64,000 nucleotides of DNA from Azoarcus sp. Aa7 (GCF_014822185.1 NZ_QVLR01000016.1:117481-181480); one strand, 5' to 3'; positions 28,229 to 39,015 are shown, counted from the first letter of the stretch. The notes: generated by a model not told the origin, from the sequence alone. Numbers and translations are program-made.

Positions 28229-29842
28229 ATGCGACTGCCTCTGCCACGACTGCTGTGCGCCTGCGCGCTGCTGCTCGCGTTCCTCGTCGCGCCAGCGCGC
28301 GCCGCGCTGGACGAGGCGAGCCTGGCCGGTCTGGCGGGCGATTTCCAGAGCCGGCTCGACACGATCGAGGCGCTCGGCGTCGCGGGCGGTGGCGATGAGG
28401 CGCGCCGCGTGCTCGACGCGCTCGAAGCGGGGGCGCTGGGCGTCGCCGACGGCCGCGTCGTGATCGTGCAGGGCGAGTCGGTGGTTGCCGCCGCGAACGG
28501 CGAAACGCTCGACCTCGCCGCGAGCGCGGTCGAACCCCTCACCGTGAATAACCGCGTGCGCCGCGCGCTCGGCACGGCGCGGGCCGCGCTGGCACTGTCC
28601 GCGGCCGACCGCGCCGAGCGCCTCGCCGCCGCGCGCACGCTTGCGGACAATGCCGGGCAATCGCTGCTGCCGCTGTTCGAGCGCGCCCTCGCAGGCGAAG
28701 CCGACGACGAGATCCGCGGCGTGCTCGCCCGGGCGGCGGCGCGCGTGAACCTCGCGTCTGCCGACCCCGCCAAGCGCCTGAAGGCGGCCGGGGCGCTCGG
28801 CGAATCCTCGGACCCCGCGGTGAAGGCGCTGCTCGCGGCGCTGCTCGAGAAGAAGGGCGATGCGTGGGTCGAGCCGAGCAGCGAAGTGCGCGCCGCGGCC
28901 GACATGGCGATCCACGCGATCGACCGCCGCATCGCCACCGCCGAGACCGTCGGCACGCTGTTCTCGGGCCTGTCGCTGGGCTCCATCCTGCTGCTCGCGG
29001 CGCTGGGGCTCGCGATCACCTACGGCGTGATGGGCGTCATCAACATGGCGCACGGCGAACTGCTGATGGTCGGTGCGTACGCGACCTTCCTCGTGCAGGG
29101 GGTGTTTCGCAGCTACCTGCCGGCCTGGGTCGACGGGTACGTCGTCGCGGCGATTCCCGTCGCCTTCCTCGCCGCGGCGCTCGTCGGTGTCGCGATGGAG
29201 CGCCTCGTGCTGCGCCACCTGTACGGCCGCCCGCTGGAGAGCCTGCTCGCGACCTGGGGGCTGTCGCTGGTGCTGATCCAGGCCGCGCGCGTCGTCTTCG
29301 GCCCGCAGAACGTCGAACTCGCCAACCCGGCGTGGATGTCGGGCGGCATCGAACTCGCCGCGGGCGTCGTGCTGCCGTGGAACCGCATCGTGATCGTCGG
29401 CTTCGCGGTGTTCGTGCTGGTGCTGATCTGGCTGACGATGCAGAAGACGCGGCTGGGCATGTTCGTGCGCGCGGTGACGCAGAACCGCGCGATGGCGGGC
29501 TGCGTGGGCGTGCCGACGGCGCGCGTCGATACGCTCGCGTTCGCGATCGGCTCGGGCGTGGCGGGACTCGGCGGGCTCGCGCTGTCGCAGATCGCCAACG
29601 TCGGCCCGGCGATGGGCACCGGCTACATCGTCGATGCCTTCATGGTTGTCGTGCTCGGCGGCGTCGGCCAGCTCGCGGGCGCGGTGTGGGCGGCGCTGGG
29701 GCTGGGGATCGTCGCGAAATTCCTCGAAGGCTGGGCCGGCGCGGTGATCGCGAAGATCCTCGTGCTGGTGTTCATCATCGTGTTCATCCAGAAGCGGCCG
29801 CAGGGGATTTTCGCCCTGAAGGGCCGGTTCGCTGACAGCTGA
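28229..29842 (+). CDS. urtB: Urea ABC transporter permease UrtB
   Basis: 537 residues. A signal or anchor segment at 1-22 is followed by an Ala-rich, largely helical periplasmic extension to about residue 240, typical of UrtB. The LivH-type permease domain follows: SLGSILLLAALGLAITYGVMGVINMAHGE, with further membrane segments and SGVAGLGGLALSQIANVGP. It forms the channel with UrtC. The start is 225 bases after urtA and downstream of the hairpin. Confidence 0.94.
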   Translation: MRLPLPRLLCACALLLAFLVAPARAALDEASLAGLAGDFQSRLDTIEALGVAGGGDEARRVLDALEAGALGVADGRVVIVQGESVVAAANGETLDLAASAVEPLTVNNRVRRALGTARAALALSAADRAERLAAARTLADNAGQSLLPLFERALAGEADDEIRGVLARAAARVNLASADPAKRLKAAGALGESSDPAVKALLAALLEKKGDAWVEPSSEVRAAADMAIHAIDRRIATAETVGTLFSGLSLGSILLLAALGLAITYGVMGVINMAHGELLMVGAYATFLVQGVFRSYLPAWVDGYVVAAIPVAFLAAALVGVAMERLVLRHLYGRPLESLLATWGLSLVLIQAARVVFGPQNVELANPAWMSGGIELAAGVVLPWNRIVIVGFAVFVLVLIWLTMQKTRLGMFVRAVTQNRAMAGCVGVPTARVDTLAFAIGSGVAGLGGLALSQIANVGPAMGTGYIVDAFMVVVLGGVGQLAGAVWAALGLGIVAKFLEGWAGAVIAKILVLVFIIVFIQKRPQGIFALKGRFADS

Positions 29843-29852
29843 GGCCTTGCCG

Positions 29853-31073
29853 ATGCGCACCCCATTGACGCTACGAATCCTGCAGAGCACCCCGCGCGCC
29901 GGCTGGATCGCGCTGGCGATCTTCGCCGCGCTCGCGTGGATCGCCGTGCCGGTCGCGCACGCGGTGCTGCCGGATACCCATCCGCTGCACCTGTCGGCCT
30001 ACACCGTGAGCCTGCTCGGCAAGATCCTGTGCTACATGGTCGTCGCCGTCGCGATGGACCTGATCTGGGGCTACGCGGGCATCCTGTCGCTCGGCCACGG
30101 CCTGTTCTTCGCGCTTGGCGGCTACGCCTTCGGCATGTACCTGATGCGCCAGATCGGCCGCGACGGCAGCTACCAGAGCGATCTGCCGGATTTCATGGTC
30201 TTCCTCGACTGGAAGGAGCTGCCGTGGTACTGGGCCGGCTCCGACTCCTTCCTGTGGACGCTGTTGCTGGTCGTCGCGGTGCCGGGACTGGTCGCCTTCG
30301 TGTTCGGCTGGTTCGCGTTCCGCTCGCGCATCAAGGGCGTGTATTTTTCGATCATCACGCAGGCGCTGACCTACGCCGCGATGCTGCTGTTCTTCCGCAA
30401 CGAGACGGGTTTCGGCGGCAACAACGGCTTCACCGACTTCAAGCGCATCCTCGGCTACGCGATCACCTCGCCGGAGATGCGCGCGACGCTCTTCGCGCTG
30501 TCGGCGGCGCTGCTCGTCGCGAGTCTCGTGCTCGGCCGCTACCTCGTGACCTCGCGCTTCGGCCGCGTGCTCGCGGCGATCCGCGATGCCGAGAGCCGTG
30601 TCATGTTCATCGGCTACAACCCGCTGCACTACAAGCTCTTCATGTGGACGCTGTCGGCGGTGCTGTGCGGCCTGGCGGGGGCGCTCTATGTGCCGCAGGT
30701 GGGCATCATCAACCCGTCCGAGATGAGCGCGGCGAACTCGATCGAGATCGCCGTGTGGGTCGCGGTGGGCGGGCGCGGCACGCTTGTCGGTGCGGTGCTC
30801 GGTGCGGGCATCGTAAACCTCGCGAAGAGCTGGTTCACGATGTCCTTCCCCGAATACTGGCCGTTCTTCCTCGGCTTCCTGTTCATCGCGGTGACGCTGT
30901 ACCTGCCCGACGGCGTGGTCGGCCTGTGGCGCAGGTTGTGCGCGCGGAAGGCCGCGGTGCCCGACGCGCCGCCGGTCCCTGCCGCGCGCCGCGACGCCAG
31001 GCCCGTATCGGCCGCGAGGCCGCCGGTGAAGGATCCCTCCGACCTTCCCGCTGCCAAAGGAGCCGAGGCATGA
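29853..31073 (+). CDS. urtC: Urea ABC transporter permease UrtC
   Basis: 406 residues from ATG 29853, with GAGG 8 bases upstream; an in-frame TTG two codons earlier is less likely. LivM-type permease: YMVVAVAMDLIWGYAGILSLGHGLFFALGGY, FRSRIKGVYFSIITQALTY, and EIAVWVAVGGRGTLVGAVLGA. The last 50 residues or so form an unusual Ala/Pro/Arg-rich cytoplasmic tail. The stop overlaps the urtD start as ATGA. Confidence 0.94.
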   Translation: MRTPLTLRILQSTPRAGWIALAIFAALAWIAVPVAHAVLPDTHPLHLSAYTVSLLGKILCYMVVAVAMDLIWGYAGILSLGHGLFFALGGYAFGMYLMRQIGRDGSYQSDLPDFMVFLDWKELPWYWAGSDSFLWTLLLVVAVPGLVAFVFGWFAFRSRIKGVYFSIITQALTYAAMLLFFRNETGFGGNNGFTDFKRILGYAITSPEMRATLFALSAALLVASLVLGRYLVTSRFGRVLAAIRDAESRVMFIGYNPLHYKLFMWTLSAVLCGLAGALYVPQVGIINPSEMSAANSIEIAVWVAVGGRGTLVGAVLGAGIVNLAKSWFTMSFPEYWPFFLGFLFIAVTLYLPDGVVGLWRRLCARKAAVPDAPPVPAARRDARPVSAARPPVKDPSDLPAAKGAEA

Positions 31074-31924
31074 GCGCCGTCACCGACCTGGAGCGTGCCG
31101 CGATGGAGAGCGAGGACCAGCGCGAGAACTGGAGTGGCAACGCCTCGACGGGCCACGTCGTCGAGCCGGGCGCGCTGGACCTGTCGCACAACGTGATCCT
31201 CTATCTCGAGGACATCACGGTGAGCTTCGACGGCTTCCGCGCACTGAACCAGCTGAGCCTCGCGATCGACGCCGGCGAGCTGCGCTGCATCATCGGCCCG
31301 AACGGCGCGGGCAAGACGACGATGATGGACGTCATCACCGGCAAGACGCGGCCCGACTCGGGCAGGGCCTTCTTCGGCCAGACCATCGACCTGACGCGCC
31401 TGACCGAGCCGCAGATCGCGCACGCGGGCATCGGGCGCAAGTTCCAGAAGCCGACGATCTTCGAGCAGCACTCGGCCTTCGAGAACCTGGAGCTGGCGAT
31501 GAAGGCCGACAAGCGCGTGCGCCGGACATTGTTCGCGCAGCTTTTCGACGACGACCGCGACCGCATCGCGGAGGTGCTGACGCAGATCCGCCTCGACCGC
31601 GAGGCCGACCGCCCGGCGGGGCTGTTGTCGCATGGCCAGAAGCAGTGGCTGGAGATCGGCATGCTGCTGATGCAGGAGCCGAAGCTCTTGCTGCTGGACG
31701 AGCCGGTGGCGGGCATGACGGACGACGAGACGGAGCGCACGGCGGAGTTGTTCGTGAGTCTCGCCGGCAAGCATTCGCTGGTCGTCGTGGAGCACGACAT
31801 GGCTTTCGTGGAGGCGCTGGGCGGGAAGGTGACGGTGTTGTGCGAGGGATCGGTGCTGGCGGAGGGGGATCTCGCGGAGGTGCAGGAGGATCCGCGGGTG
31901 ATCGAGGTGTATCTGGGCCGTTAA
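31070..31924 (+). CDS. urtD: Urea ABC transporter ATP-binding protein UrtD
   Basis: 284 residues. After an acidic N-terminal extension of about 40 residues comes an ABC ATPase: Walker A GPNGAGKTT, signature LLSHGQKQWLEIGM, Walker B PKLLLLDEPVAGM and the switch His in VVEHDMAF. LivG-type. It powers uptake together with UrtE. The 380-base gap to urtE holds two copies of a dispersed repeat. Confidence 0.95.
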   Translation: MSAVTDLERAAMESEDQRENWSGNASTGHVVEPGALDLSHNVILYLEDITVSFDGFRALNQLSLAIDAGELRCIIGPNGAGKTTMMDVITGKTRPDSGRAFFGQTIDLTRLTEPQIAHAGIGRKFQKPTIFEQHSAFENLELAMKADKRVRRTLFAQLFDDDRDRIAEVLTQIRLDREADRPAGLLSHGQKQWLEIGMLLMQEPKLLLLDEPVAGMTDDETERTAELFVSLAGKHSLVVVEHDMAFVEALGGKVTVLCEGSVLAEGDLAEVQEDPRVIEVYLGR

Positions 31925-31966
31925 GGTAGAAGAAATGAAGCGGCCTTCGATAACGAACTCCGTAAG

Positions 31967-32075
31967 CCGGACATAGGGGGTGTTCCCGCAGCGGCGAGGA
32001 CTGTCTGAGCGCAAGCGCGGAAGCGCGCTGCTGCGCGAGTTCCGCAGCCGCGGAGGGAATACCCCCTGTGGCCGG
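31967..32075 (-). repeat. Dispersed palindromic repeat, copy 1 (inverted)
   Basis: The ends are imperfect inverted repeats: CCGG..AGGGGGTGTTCCC at the left against GGGAATACCCCCTG..CCGG at the right. The core carries GAGGACTGTCTGAGCG and GCGAGTTCCGCAG. This is the reverse complement of the element at 32151-32260. It lies in the urtD-urtE gap with no coding sequence. Confidence 0.75.
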
Positions 32076-32150
32076 CAGTTAGCAGCACAACCTTGTCGTT
32101 CGCGGAGTCTGGGGATGTCAATCGATGCAGGGAGATCGCGAGAGTAATCG

Positions 32151-32260
32151 CCGGCTGCGCCGGGTATTTGCTCCAGGGCTGCGGAACTCGCGGGACGGCG
32201 CGCTTCCGCGCCTCCGCTCAGACAGTCCTCGCCCTTCCGCAAACACCCGGCACATCCGGC
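32151..32260 (+). repeat. Dispersed palindromic repeat, copy 2
   Basis: CCGGCTG..CGGGTATTTGC at the left, GCAAACACCCGG..CCGG at the right, and a core of GGCTGCGGAACTCGC, CGCGCTTCCGCGC and GCTCAGACAGTCCTCGC. It faces copy 1, so the pair could fold into a large cruciform between urtD and urtE. Confidence 0.75.
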
Positions 32261-32304
32261 TGGCTGCGGGGCTTATCTGTGCGTCGTTTTGAAAGGCAGG
32301 GAAA

Positions 32305-32997
32305 ATGCTGAAAGTCGACAACCTCAATCAATACTACGGCGGCAGTCACATCCTGCGCGGCCTTTCCTTCGAAGTGCCGCTCGGCAAGGTCACGACGCTG
32401 CTCGGGCGCAACGGCGTCGGCAAGACCACGCTGCTGAAGACTCTGATGGGCCTCGTGCCGGCCGCGAGCGGCAGCATCCGCTTCGGCGACGAGGAGATCG
32501 CGCGCGCGCCGTCCCACGCGCGGGTCAAGGCCGGCATCGGCTACGTCCCGCAGGGGCGCGAGATCTTCCCGCGCCTCACGGTCGAGGAAAACCTGCTGAT
32601 GGGCCTCGCCACGCGCCCGCGCGGCACCGAACTGCCGACGCGCATCTTCGACATGTTCCCCGTGCTGCGGCAGATGCTCGGACGGCGCGGCGGCGACCTC
32701 TCCGGCGGACAGCAACAACAGCTCGCGATCGGCCGCGCGCTCGCGTTCGGCCCGCGCCTGCTGATCCTCGACGAGCCCACCGAGGGCATCCAGCCCTCGA
32801 TCATCAAGGACATCGAACGCGCCATCCGGAGTCTGGCCGAAAGCGGCGAAATGGCGATCCTGCTGGTCGAGCAGTACTACGATTTTGCGCGCTCGCTCGC
32901 CGACCACTATCTCGTCATGGAGCGCGGCGAGATCGTCATGCGTGGCGACGGCGCGAACATGGACGCCGACGGCGTGCGCGAGGCGCTGGCGGTTTGA
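32305..32997 (+). CDS. urtE: Urea ABC transporter ATP-binding protein UrtE
   Basis: 230 residues. LivF-type ABC ATPase: Walker A GRNGVGKTT, Q-loop region GYVPQGREIFPRLTVEENL, signature DLSGGQQQQLAIGRAL, Walker B RLLILDEPTEGIQ and switch His replaced by Gln in LLVEQYYDFA, as is normal in LivF/UrtE. It completes the UrtABCDE transporter. An AGGGAAA ribosome-binding site precedes the ATG. Confidence 0.95.
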   Translation: MLKVDNLNQYYGGSHILRGLSFEVPLGKVTTLLGRNGVGKTTLLKTLMGLVPAASGSIRFGDEEIARAPSHARVKAGIGYVPQGREIFPRLTVEENLLMGLATRPRGTELPTRIFDMFPVLRQMLGRRGGDLSGGQQQQLAIGRALAFGPRLLILDEPTEGIQPSIIKDIERAIRSLAESGEMAILLVEQYYDFARSLADHYLVMERGEIVMRGDGANMDADGVREALAV

Positions 32998-33019
32998 GCC
33001 TGCGACGCGGGCATCCCGA

Positions 33020-33036
33020 TGCACACTGATGGTGCA
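33020..33036. promoter_or_regulatory. NtrC-like enhancer site upstream of ureD
   Basis: TGCACACTGATGGTGCA keeps both arms of the NtrC consensus TGCAC-N7-GTGCA intact. It is centred about 96 bases upstream of the -24 element of the ureD promoter. Confidence 0.7.
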
Positions 33037-33121
33037 TGAATAGCGGCGAGTTGCACCGATTGGGGATGCCCGGGGCGGCCGAAAGCCACCCGAAACGCCA
33101 TCGCGGTGCATCGACAGGCGC

Positions 33122-33138
33122 TTGGCCTGCCATTTGCT
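33122..33138 (+). promoter_or_regulatory. sigma-54 (-24/-12) promoter of the ure operon
   Basis: TTGGCCTGCCATTTGCT: GG (33124-33125) and GC (33136-33137) are ten bases apart, with the TTGGC and TTTGCT flanks of the consensus. The predicted transcription start, about 33149, is immediately before the apparent ureD ATG at 33150. Confidence 0.7.
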
Positions 33139-33149
33139 AACGTCCAGTC

Positions 33150-34028
33150 ATGAACGCCGTCATCGAGAGACTGCCCGCCCTTGCGCCCTTGCCTCGGTCG
33201 CATCCCGCCGCGCCCGGCTGGGAAGCGGCGCTGCAACTCGGTTTCGAGCGACGCGGGGCGCGCACCGTGCTTGCACGGCGAAGCCACCGCGGTCCGCTGC
33301 GCCTGCAGAAAGCGCTCTACCCGGAAGGCGAGGCCGTCTGCCACGGCATCGTGCTGCATCCGCCGGCCGGCATCGCCGGGGGCGATTCGCTCGAGATCGA
33401 CGTGTCCGTCGGCAGGGACGCCCATGCGTTGCTGACCACGCCCGGCGCCGGCAAGTGGTACCGCAGCGCGGGGGCTGCGGCGCGGCTGGTGCAGCGGATT
33501 GCGGTCGGCGACGGCGGGGTCTGCGAATGGCTGCCGCAGGAGAGCATCGTCTTCGATGGCGCGCTCGGGCGACTGGAGACCGAGGTCGAACTCGCGGGCG
33601 AGGCCTGTTTCGTCGGCACCGAGTTGCTGTGCTTCGGCCGCACCGGCTCGGGCGAACGGTTTGCGCATGGCGACTTGCGCCTGGCCACCCGTATCCGGCG
33701 CGACGGCAAGGCGTTGTGGCGGGAGCGCGGGCACATCGCCGGCGGCAGCGCGCTGCTCGAATCACCCGCGGGCTTCGCCGGACAGCCGGTCGTCGGGAGC
33801 CTGCTCGTCGCCTCGCCGAAATGCGACACGGGCCTGCGCGACGTTTGCCGCGAGATCGGGCCGACGGTCGGGCAGGGCGGCGTGACGCTGTTGCCGGGGC
33901 TGCTCGTGGCGCGCTGGCTGGGGCCGGCGTGCGAGCCGGGGCGGGAGTGGTTCATGCGCCTGCTGGCGGCTATCCGGCCGGCGGTCGTCGGCCTGCCGAT
34001 GCGCGTGCCGCGCATATGGAACACCTGA
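33150..34028 (+). CDS. ureD: Urease accessory protein UreD
   Basis: 292 residues. UreD/UreH features: [31 protein letters not shown], then [12 protein letters not shown] and [12 protein letters not shown]. It forms the UreD-UreF-UreG complex that delivers nickel to urease. No ribosome-binding site precedes the ATG, and the predicted sigma-54 transcript would begin right at it. The message may therefore be leaderless, or the true start may be the in-frame TTG at 33189, which would still retain the conserved LGFERRG core. Confidence 0.93.
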   Translation: MNAVIERLPALAPLPRSHPAAPGWEAALQLGFERRGARTVLARRSHRGPLRLQKALYPEGEAVCHGIVLHPPAGIAGGDSLEIDVSVGRDAHALLTTPGAGKWYRSAGAAARLVQRIAVGDGGVCEWLPQESIVFDGALGRLETEVELAGEACFVGTELLCFGRTGSGERFAHGDLRLATRIRRDGKALWRERGHIAGGSALLESPAGFAGQPVVGSLLVASPKCDTGLRDVCREIGPTVGQGGVTLLPGLLVARWLGPACEPGREWFMRLLAAIRPAVVGLPMRVPRIWNT

Positions 34029-34056
34029 AGGATCACGTGAACGAGGAATAGCAGGA

Positions 34057-34359
34057 ATGGAACTGACTCCACGCGAAAAGGACAAGCTGCTGCTTTTTAC
34101 CGCGGGCCTGCTCGCCGAGCGCCGCCGCGCGCGCGGCCTGAAGCTGAACTACCCGGAGGCGGTGGCGCTGATCTCGTGCGCGATCCTCGAAGGCGCGCGC
34201 GACGGGCGTACGGTGGCCGAGCTGATGAGCGAGGGCACGACGATCCTCGCGCGCGACGAGGTGATGGAGGGGGTGCCGGAGATGATTCCGGAGATTCAGG
34301 TCGAGGCGACCTTTCCGGACGGCACGAAGCTGGTCACCGTGCATAACCCGATCGTGTGA
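34057..34359 (+). CDS. ureA: Urease gamma subunit
   Basis: 100 residues, the standard length. [40 protein letters not shown], and the C-terminal [15 protein letters not shown] are typical. It forms the (alpha beta gamma)3 urease that hydrolyses urea to ammonia and carbamate. It starts 28 bases after ureD. Confidence 0.98.
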   Translation: MELTPREKDKLLLFTAGLLAERRRARGLKLNYPEAVALISCAILEGARDGRTVAELMSEGTTILARDEVMEGVPEMIPEIQVEATFPDGTKLVTVHNPIV

Positions 34360-34402
34360 GGGAAACAGTCGTGCACATCTCGGGTGATGACTGCCCGCAC
34401 TC

Positions 34403-34490
34403 GTCCCGCCGGGTATTTGCTCCGCTGGCTGCGGAACTCGCCCTTCGGGCTCAGACAGTCCTCGCCGACTCCGCAAACACCCGACAGGCC
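34403..34490 (+). repeat. Dispersed palindromic repeat, copy 3
   Basis: Same family and orientation as the copy at 32151-32260: CGGGTATTTGCTCC, GGCTGCGGAACTCGC, GGCTCAGACAGTCCTCGCC and CCGCAAACACCCG, but with a shorter core. It occupies most of the 190-base gap between ureA and ureB inside the urease operon. Confidence 0.75.
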
Positions 34491-34549
34491 GAGCGCTGCG
34501 CCGTGCCCGGTGCTGGCGTGAGGCGCATCGCAAACTTGGAGAGATGCTG

Positions 34550-34851
34550 ATGATTCCCGGTGAATACCTCGTCGCCGACGGCGAGATCGAACTCAACGCC
34601 GGCCGCGCGACGCTGACGCTGGCGGTCACGAACACGGGCGACCGGCCCATCCAGGTCGGTTCGCACTACCACTTCGCCGAGACGAACGCGGCGCTCGCCT
34701 TCGACCGCGCCGCTGCACGCGGCTTCCGGTTGAACATCGCGGCGGGCACGGCGGTGCGCTTCGAGCCGGGCCAATCGCGCACCGTCGAGCTCGTCGCGCT
34801 GGCGGGCGAGCGCAAGGTCTTCGGCTTCAACGGCGATGTGATGGGGGCGCT

Positions 34852-34855
<4 letters not shown>
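34550..34855 (+). CDS. ureB: Urease beta subunit
   Basis: 101 residues. [34 protein letters not shown] and [18 protein letters not shown] are conserved UreB segments. ATG 34550 is chosen over ATG 34544 because it gives the family-standard MIPGEY start, with GGAGAG six bases upstream. The gene overlaps ureC by four bases. Confidence 0.96.
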
Positions 34856-36567
<1,712 letters not shown>

Positions 36568-36576
36568 GAGACCGTC

Positions 36577-37101
36577 ATGGCCGAATCCGATCCGATCAGC
36601 ATGCCCGCGATGCTGCTCCTCGAAACCCTGTACGACGGGCCTGCACCCGCGACGGTGCAGCTGCAGCTGGACTTTTCCTACCGCACCAAGAGCCGACTGC
36701 GCGCGAAGCTCGCCACCGGCGAGGAGGTGGGCCTGTTCCTGCCGCGCGGCACGATCCTGCGCGGCGGGCAGAAGCTGCTGGGGCGCGACGGGCGCATCGT
36801 GGAAGTCCTCGCCGCGCCCGAGGATCTGCTGGAAGCGCGCTGCGCCGACGCGCCGGCCCTCGCACGCGCCGCCTACCACCTCGGCAACCGCCACGTCGCG
36901 GTCGAGATCGGTGCCGACGCGGCCGGCGAATGGCTGCGCATCCAGGCCGATCATGTGCTCGAAGGCATGCTGGTCGGTCTCGGTGCGACGGTCACCGCGC
37001 TGCGCGCGCCCTTCGAGCCGGAGGCCGGCGCCTACGCGCATGGGCACCAGCATCCGGGGGACGGGAGCGGGGCGCGCATTCACATGATGGCCGGTCGCTG
37101 A
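36577..37101 (+). CDS. ureE: Urease accessory nickel chaperone UreE
   Basis: 174 residues. The N-terminal peptide-binding domain has [28 protein letters not shown]. The metal-binding domain has [14 protein letters not shown] and [11 protein letters not shown]. The C-terminal tail is moderately His-rich (AHGHQHPG and HMM), so it can hold extra Ni2+. It passes nickel to UreG. The stop shares one base with the ureF ATG. Confidence 0.95.
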   Translation: MAESDPISMPAMLLLETLYDGPAPATVQLQLDFSYRTKSRLRAKLATGEEVGLFLPRGTILRGGQKLLGRDGRIVEVLAAPEDLLEARCADAPALARAAYHLGNRHVAVEIGADAAGEWLRIQADHVLEGMLVGLGATVTALRAPFEPEAGAYAHGHQHPGDGSGARIHMMAGR

Positions 37102-37781
37102 TGCTGCCGCTGATCCGCCTGCTGCAGCTCGCGAGTCCGGCCTTGCCGGTCGGCGCCTACACCTACTCGCAGGGGCTGGAGTGGGCGGTCGAGGCGGGCA
37201 CGGTGCGTGACGAGGCCGGCGCCGCGCGCTGGATCGGCGACCTGCTCGAATGGAACCTCGCGCGTTTCGAGGCGCCGCTGCTGAGTTCCCTGATCGAGGC
37301 GTGGGCGGCGGGTGACGACGCGGACGTCGCCGTGCTCAACGCCGACTTCCTCGCCAGCCGCGAGACCGCGGAGCTGCGCGCGGAGACCGTGCAGATGGGT
37401 TATTCGCTGGTGCGCCTGCTCGCCGACCTCGACGCCTTCGCGTCGCTGCCCGGCTGGCGGGAGCGGTTGCGCGCGCTCGACGAACCGGCCTTCCCGACGG
37501 CCTGGGCGGCGGCCGCCGCGGCGTGGGCGATTCCTGTCGGCATGGCGTTGCCGGCCTACCTGTGGGCCTGGCTGGAGAACCAGGTGATGGCCGCGGTGAA
37601 GGCCGTGCCGCTGGGCCAGTCCGCCGGCCAGCGCCTGCTCGCGACGCTCGGCGCGCGCATCCCCGAGCTCGCGACGCAGGCCGCGCAGCTTCCCGCAGAC
37701 GAATGGAGCAACTTCACCCCCGGCCTCGCGCTCGCGAGCAGCCGGCACGAAACCCAATACACGAGGCTCTTCAGATCATGA
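37101..37781 (+). CDS. ureF: Urease accessory protein UreF
   Basis: 226 residues. An all-helical Ure[26 protein letters not shown] near the start, [16 protein letters not shown] in the middle, [18 protein letters not shown] towards the end. It acts with UreD and UreG as a checkpoint for nickel insertion. The stop overlaps the ureG start as ATGA. Confidence 0.95.
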   Translation: MLPLIRLLQLASPALPVGAYTYSQGLEWAVEAGTVRDEAGAARWIGDLLEWNLARFEAPLLSSLIEAWAAGDDADVAVLNADFLASRETAELRAETVQMGYSLVRLLADLDAFASLPGWRERLRALDEPAFPTAWAAAAAAWAIPVGMALPAYLWAWLENQVMAAVKAVPLGQSAGQRLLATLGARIPELATQAAQLPADEWSNFTPGLALASSRHETQYTRLFRS

Positions 37782-38425
37782 CCCCCCACACCTCCCAGCC
37801 CCTGCGCGTGGGCATCGGCGGCCCGGTCGGCTCGGGCAAGACGGCGCTCACCCTCGCGCTGTGCCGCGCGCTGCGCGAACGCTACGACATCGCCGTCGTT
37901 ACCAACGACATCTACACCGCCGAGGACGCGCAGTTCCTCGTGCGCAACGAGGCGCTGGAGCCCGAGCGCATCATCGGCGTCGAGACCGGCGGCTGCCCGC
38001 ATACCGCGATCCGCGAGGACGCGTCGATCAACCTCGAAGCCGTCGACCGCCTGATCCGCCGCTTCCCCGGCGTCGAGATCGTGTTCGTCGAGTCCGGCGG
38101 CGACAACCTCGCGGCGACCTTCTCGCCCGAGCTCTCGGACCTGACGCTGTACGTGATCGACGTCTCCGCCGGCGACAAGATCCCGAGGAAGGGCGGCCCG
38201 GGCATCACGCGCAGCGACCTCCTCGTGATCAACAAGATCGACCTCGCGCCCATGGTCGGCGCGAGCCTGGAAGTCATGGACCGCGACGCGAAAAGGATGC
38301 GCGGCGAGCGTCCCTTCATCTTCAGCAACCTGAAGACCGGCCAGGGCCTCGCCGAGATCATCGACTTCATCGAGCGCCAGGGCCTGCTGCGCCCGCCTGC
38401 ACCGGCTGCGGCGGAATGCGCCTGA
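37778..38425 (+). CDS. ureG: Urease accessory GTPase UreG
   Basis: 215 residues. P-loop GGPVGSGKT (14-22), [12 protein letters not shown], the metal-binding [17 protein letters not shown] (Cys-Pro-His), [18 protein letters not shown] and the base-recognition NKIDLA. GTP hydrolysis drives nickel transfer to urease. It is the last core gene of the urease operon, followed after 71 bases by a small exported protein. Confidence 0.97.
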   Translation: MTPHTSQPLRVGIGGPVGSGKTALTLALCRALRERYDIAVVTNDIYTAEDAQFLVRNEALEPERIIGVETGGCPHTAIREDASINLEAVDRLIRRFPGVEIVFVESGGDNLAATFSPELSDLTLYVIDVSAGDKIPRKGGPGITRSDLLVINKIDLAPMVGASLEVMDRDAKRMRGERPFIFSNLKTGQGLAEIIDFIERQGLLRPPAPAAAECA

Positions 38426-38496
38426 CCACCCCCGACCGCCCCTTTCGACCTGTGCTGATCCAGTCATCGGCAATAATGCCTTCCAAGGAGATCGTC

Positions 38497-38739
38497 ATGA
38501 AATTGCCCCGCTCCGCTACCGCCCTGGTCCTCACGCTCGCCGCCGGCCCGGCCCTCGCGCACGGCGACCACGGCCTCGTGCCGGGCCTCGCGCACATGTT
38601 CTCGTCCGGCGTCGAGCACCTGCCGCCGGCCCTCGTCGCGCTGGTCAGCGCCTTCTTCGCGGTGCGCTCGACCGGTGCGCTGCGCTGGACGCTGGGCGGC
38701 TTTGCGGCGGCGGCCGGCGCGCTGACTTTCGCGATGTAA
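38497..38739 (+). CDS. Small exported membrane protein after ureG (HupE/UreJ-like fragment?)
   Basis: 80 residues. A signal peptide (KLPRSATALVLTLAAGPALA) is followed by HGDHGLVPGLAH and two hydrophobic helices. AAGGAG lies six bases before the ATG. The early His cluster and GLAHMF..GVEHL pattern recall the start of HupE/UreJ nickel permeases (HPGHG..F.HP..G.DH), but the protein is far shorter than those families (about 190 residues). It may be a remnant or a distinct small nickel-linked protein. The position at the end of the urease operon supports a metal-related role, as inference. Confidence 0.6.
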   Translation: MKLPRSATALVLTLAAGPALAHGDHGLVPGLAHMFSSGVEHLPPALVALVSAFFAVRSTGALRWTLGGFAAAAGALTFAM

Positions 38740-38754
38740 GCGCGCCCGGCGTCC

Positions 38755-38947
38755 GCTCCCGGCTGCGCCGAAAACTCGTTTTCCGCTCCTTGGGTGCCGA
38801 CCGTCCGGCGATTCGGCATGACGCCCGAGACGCGGGTGATTGCGGTTTGCGCCGGTACCGGGCAGATTCGAGGGCGTAACCATGACCCGTCGCGCGATCC
38901 CCACGCTGCCGGTGGTGATGACTCCGGTGTTCCGGCGGCGCTGGGCG
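38755..38947 (+). repeat. Mosaic duplication: hemE 5' region joined to trkH 3' end
   Basis: 38755-38890 aligns almost throughout with the region ending at the hemE start (48446-48587), including GTACCGGGCAGATT and CGTAACC-(A/G)TGACCCG. 38903-38947 then matches the end of trkH (26507-26551) with four mismatches in 45 bases. Reading from ATG 38882 through both parts gives a chimeric 34-codon frame ending at 38986. The -10-like GATAAT of the hemE copy is GGTGAT here. This fills most of the 327-base gap before the porin; I see no other gene in it. Confidence 0.7.
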
Positions 38948-39015
38948 GACGGCGCTGTCGCCGCCGATGCACAGAAAGCAGACTGAAAGCGAATGTGTGT
39001 CGAATGGCGTGCACC

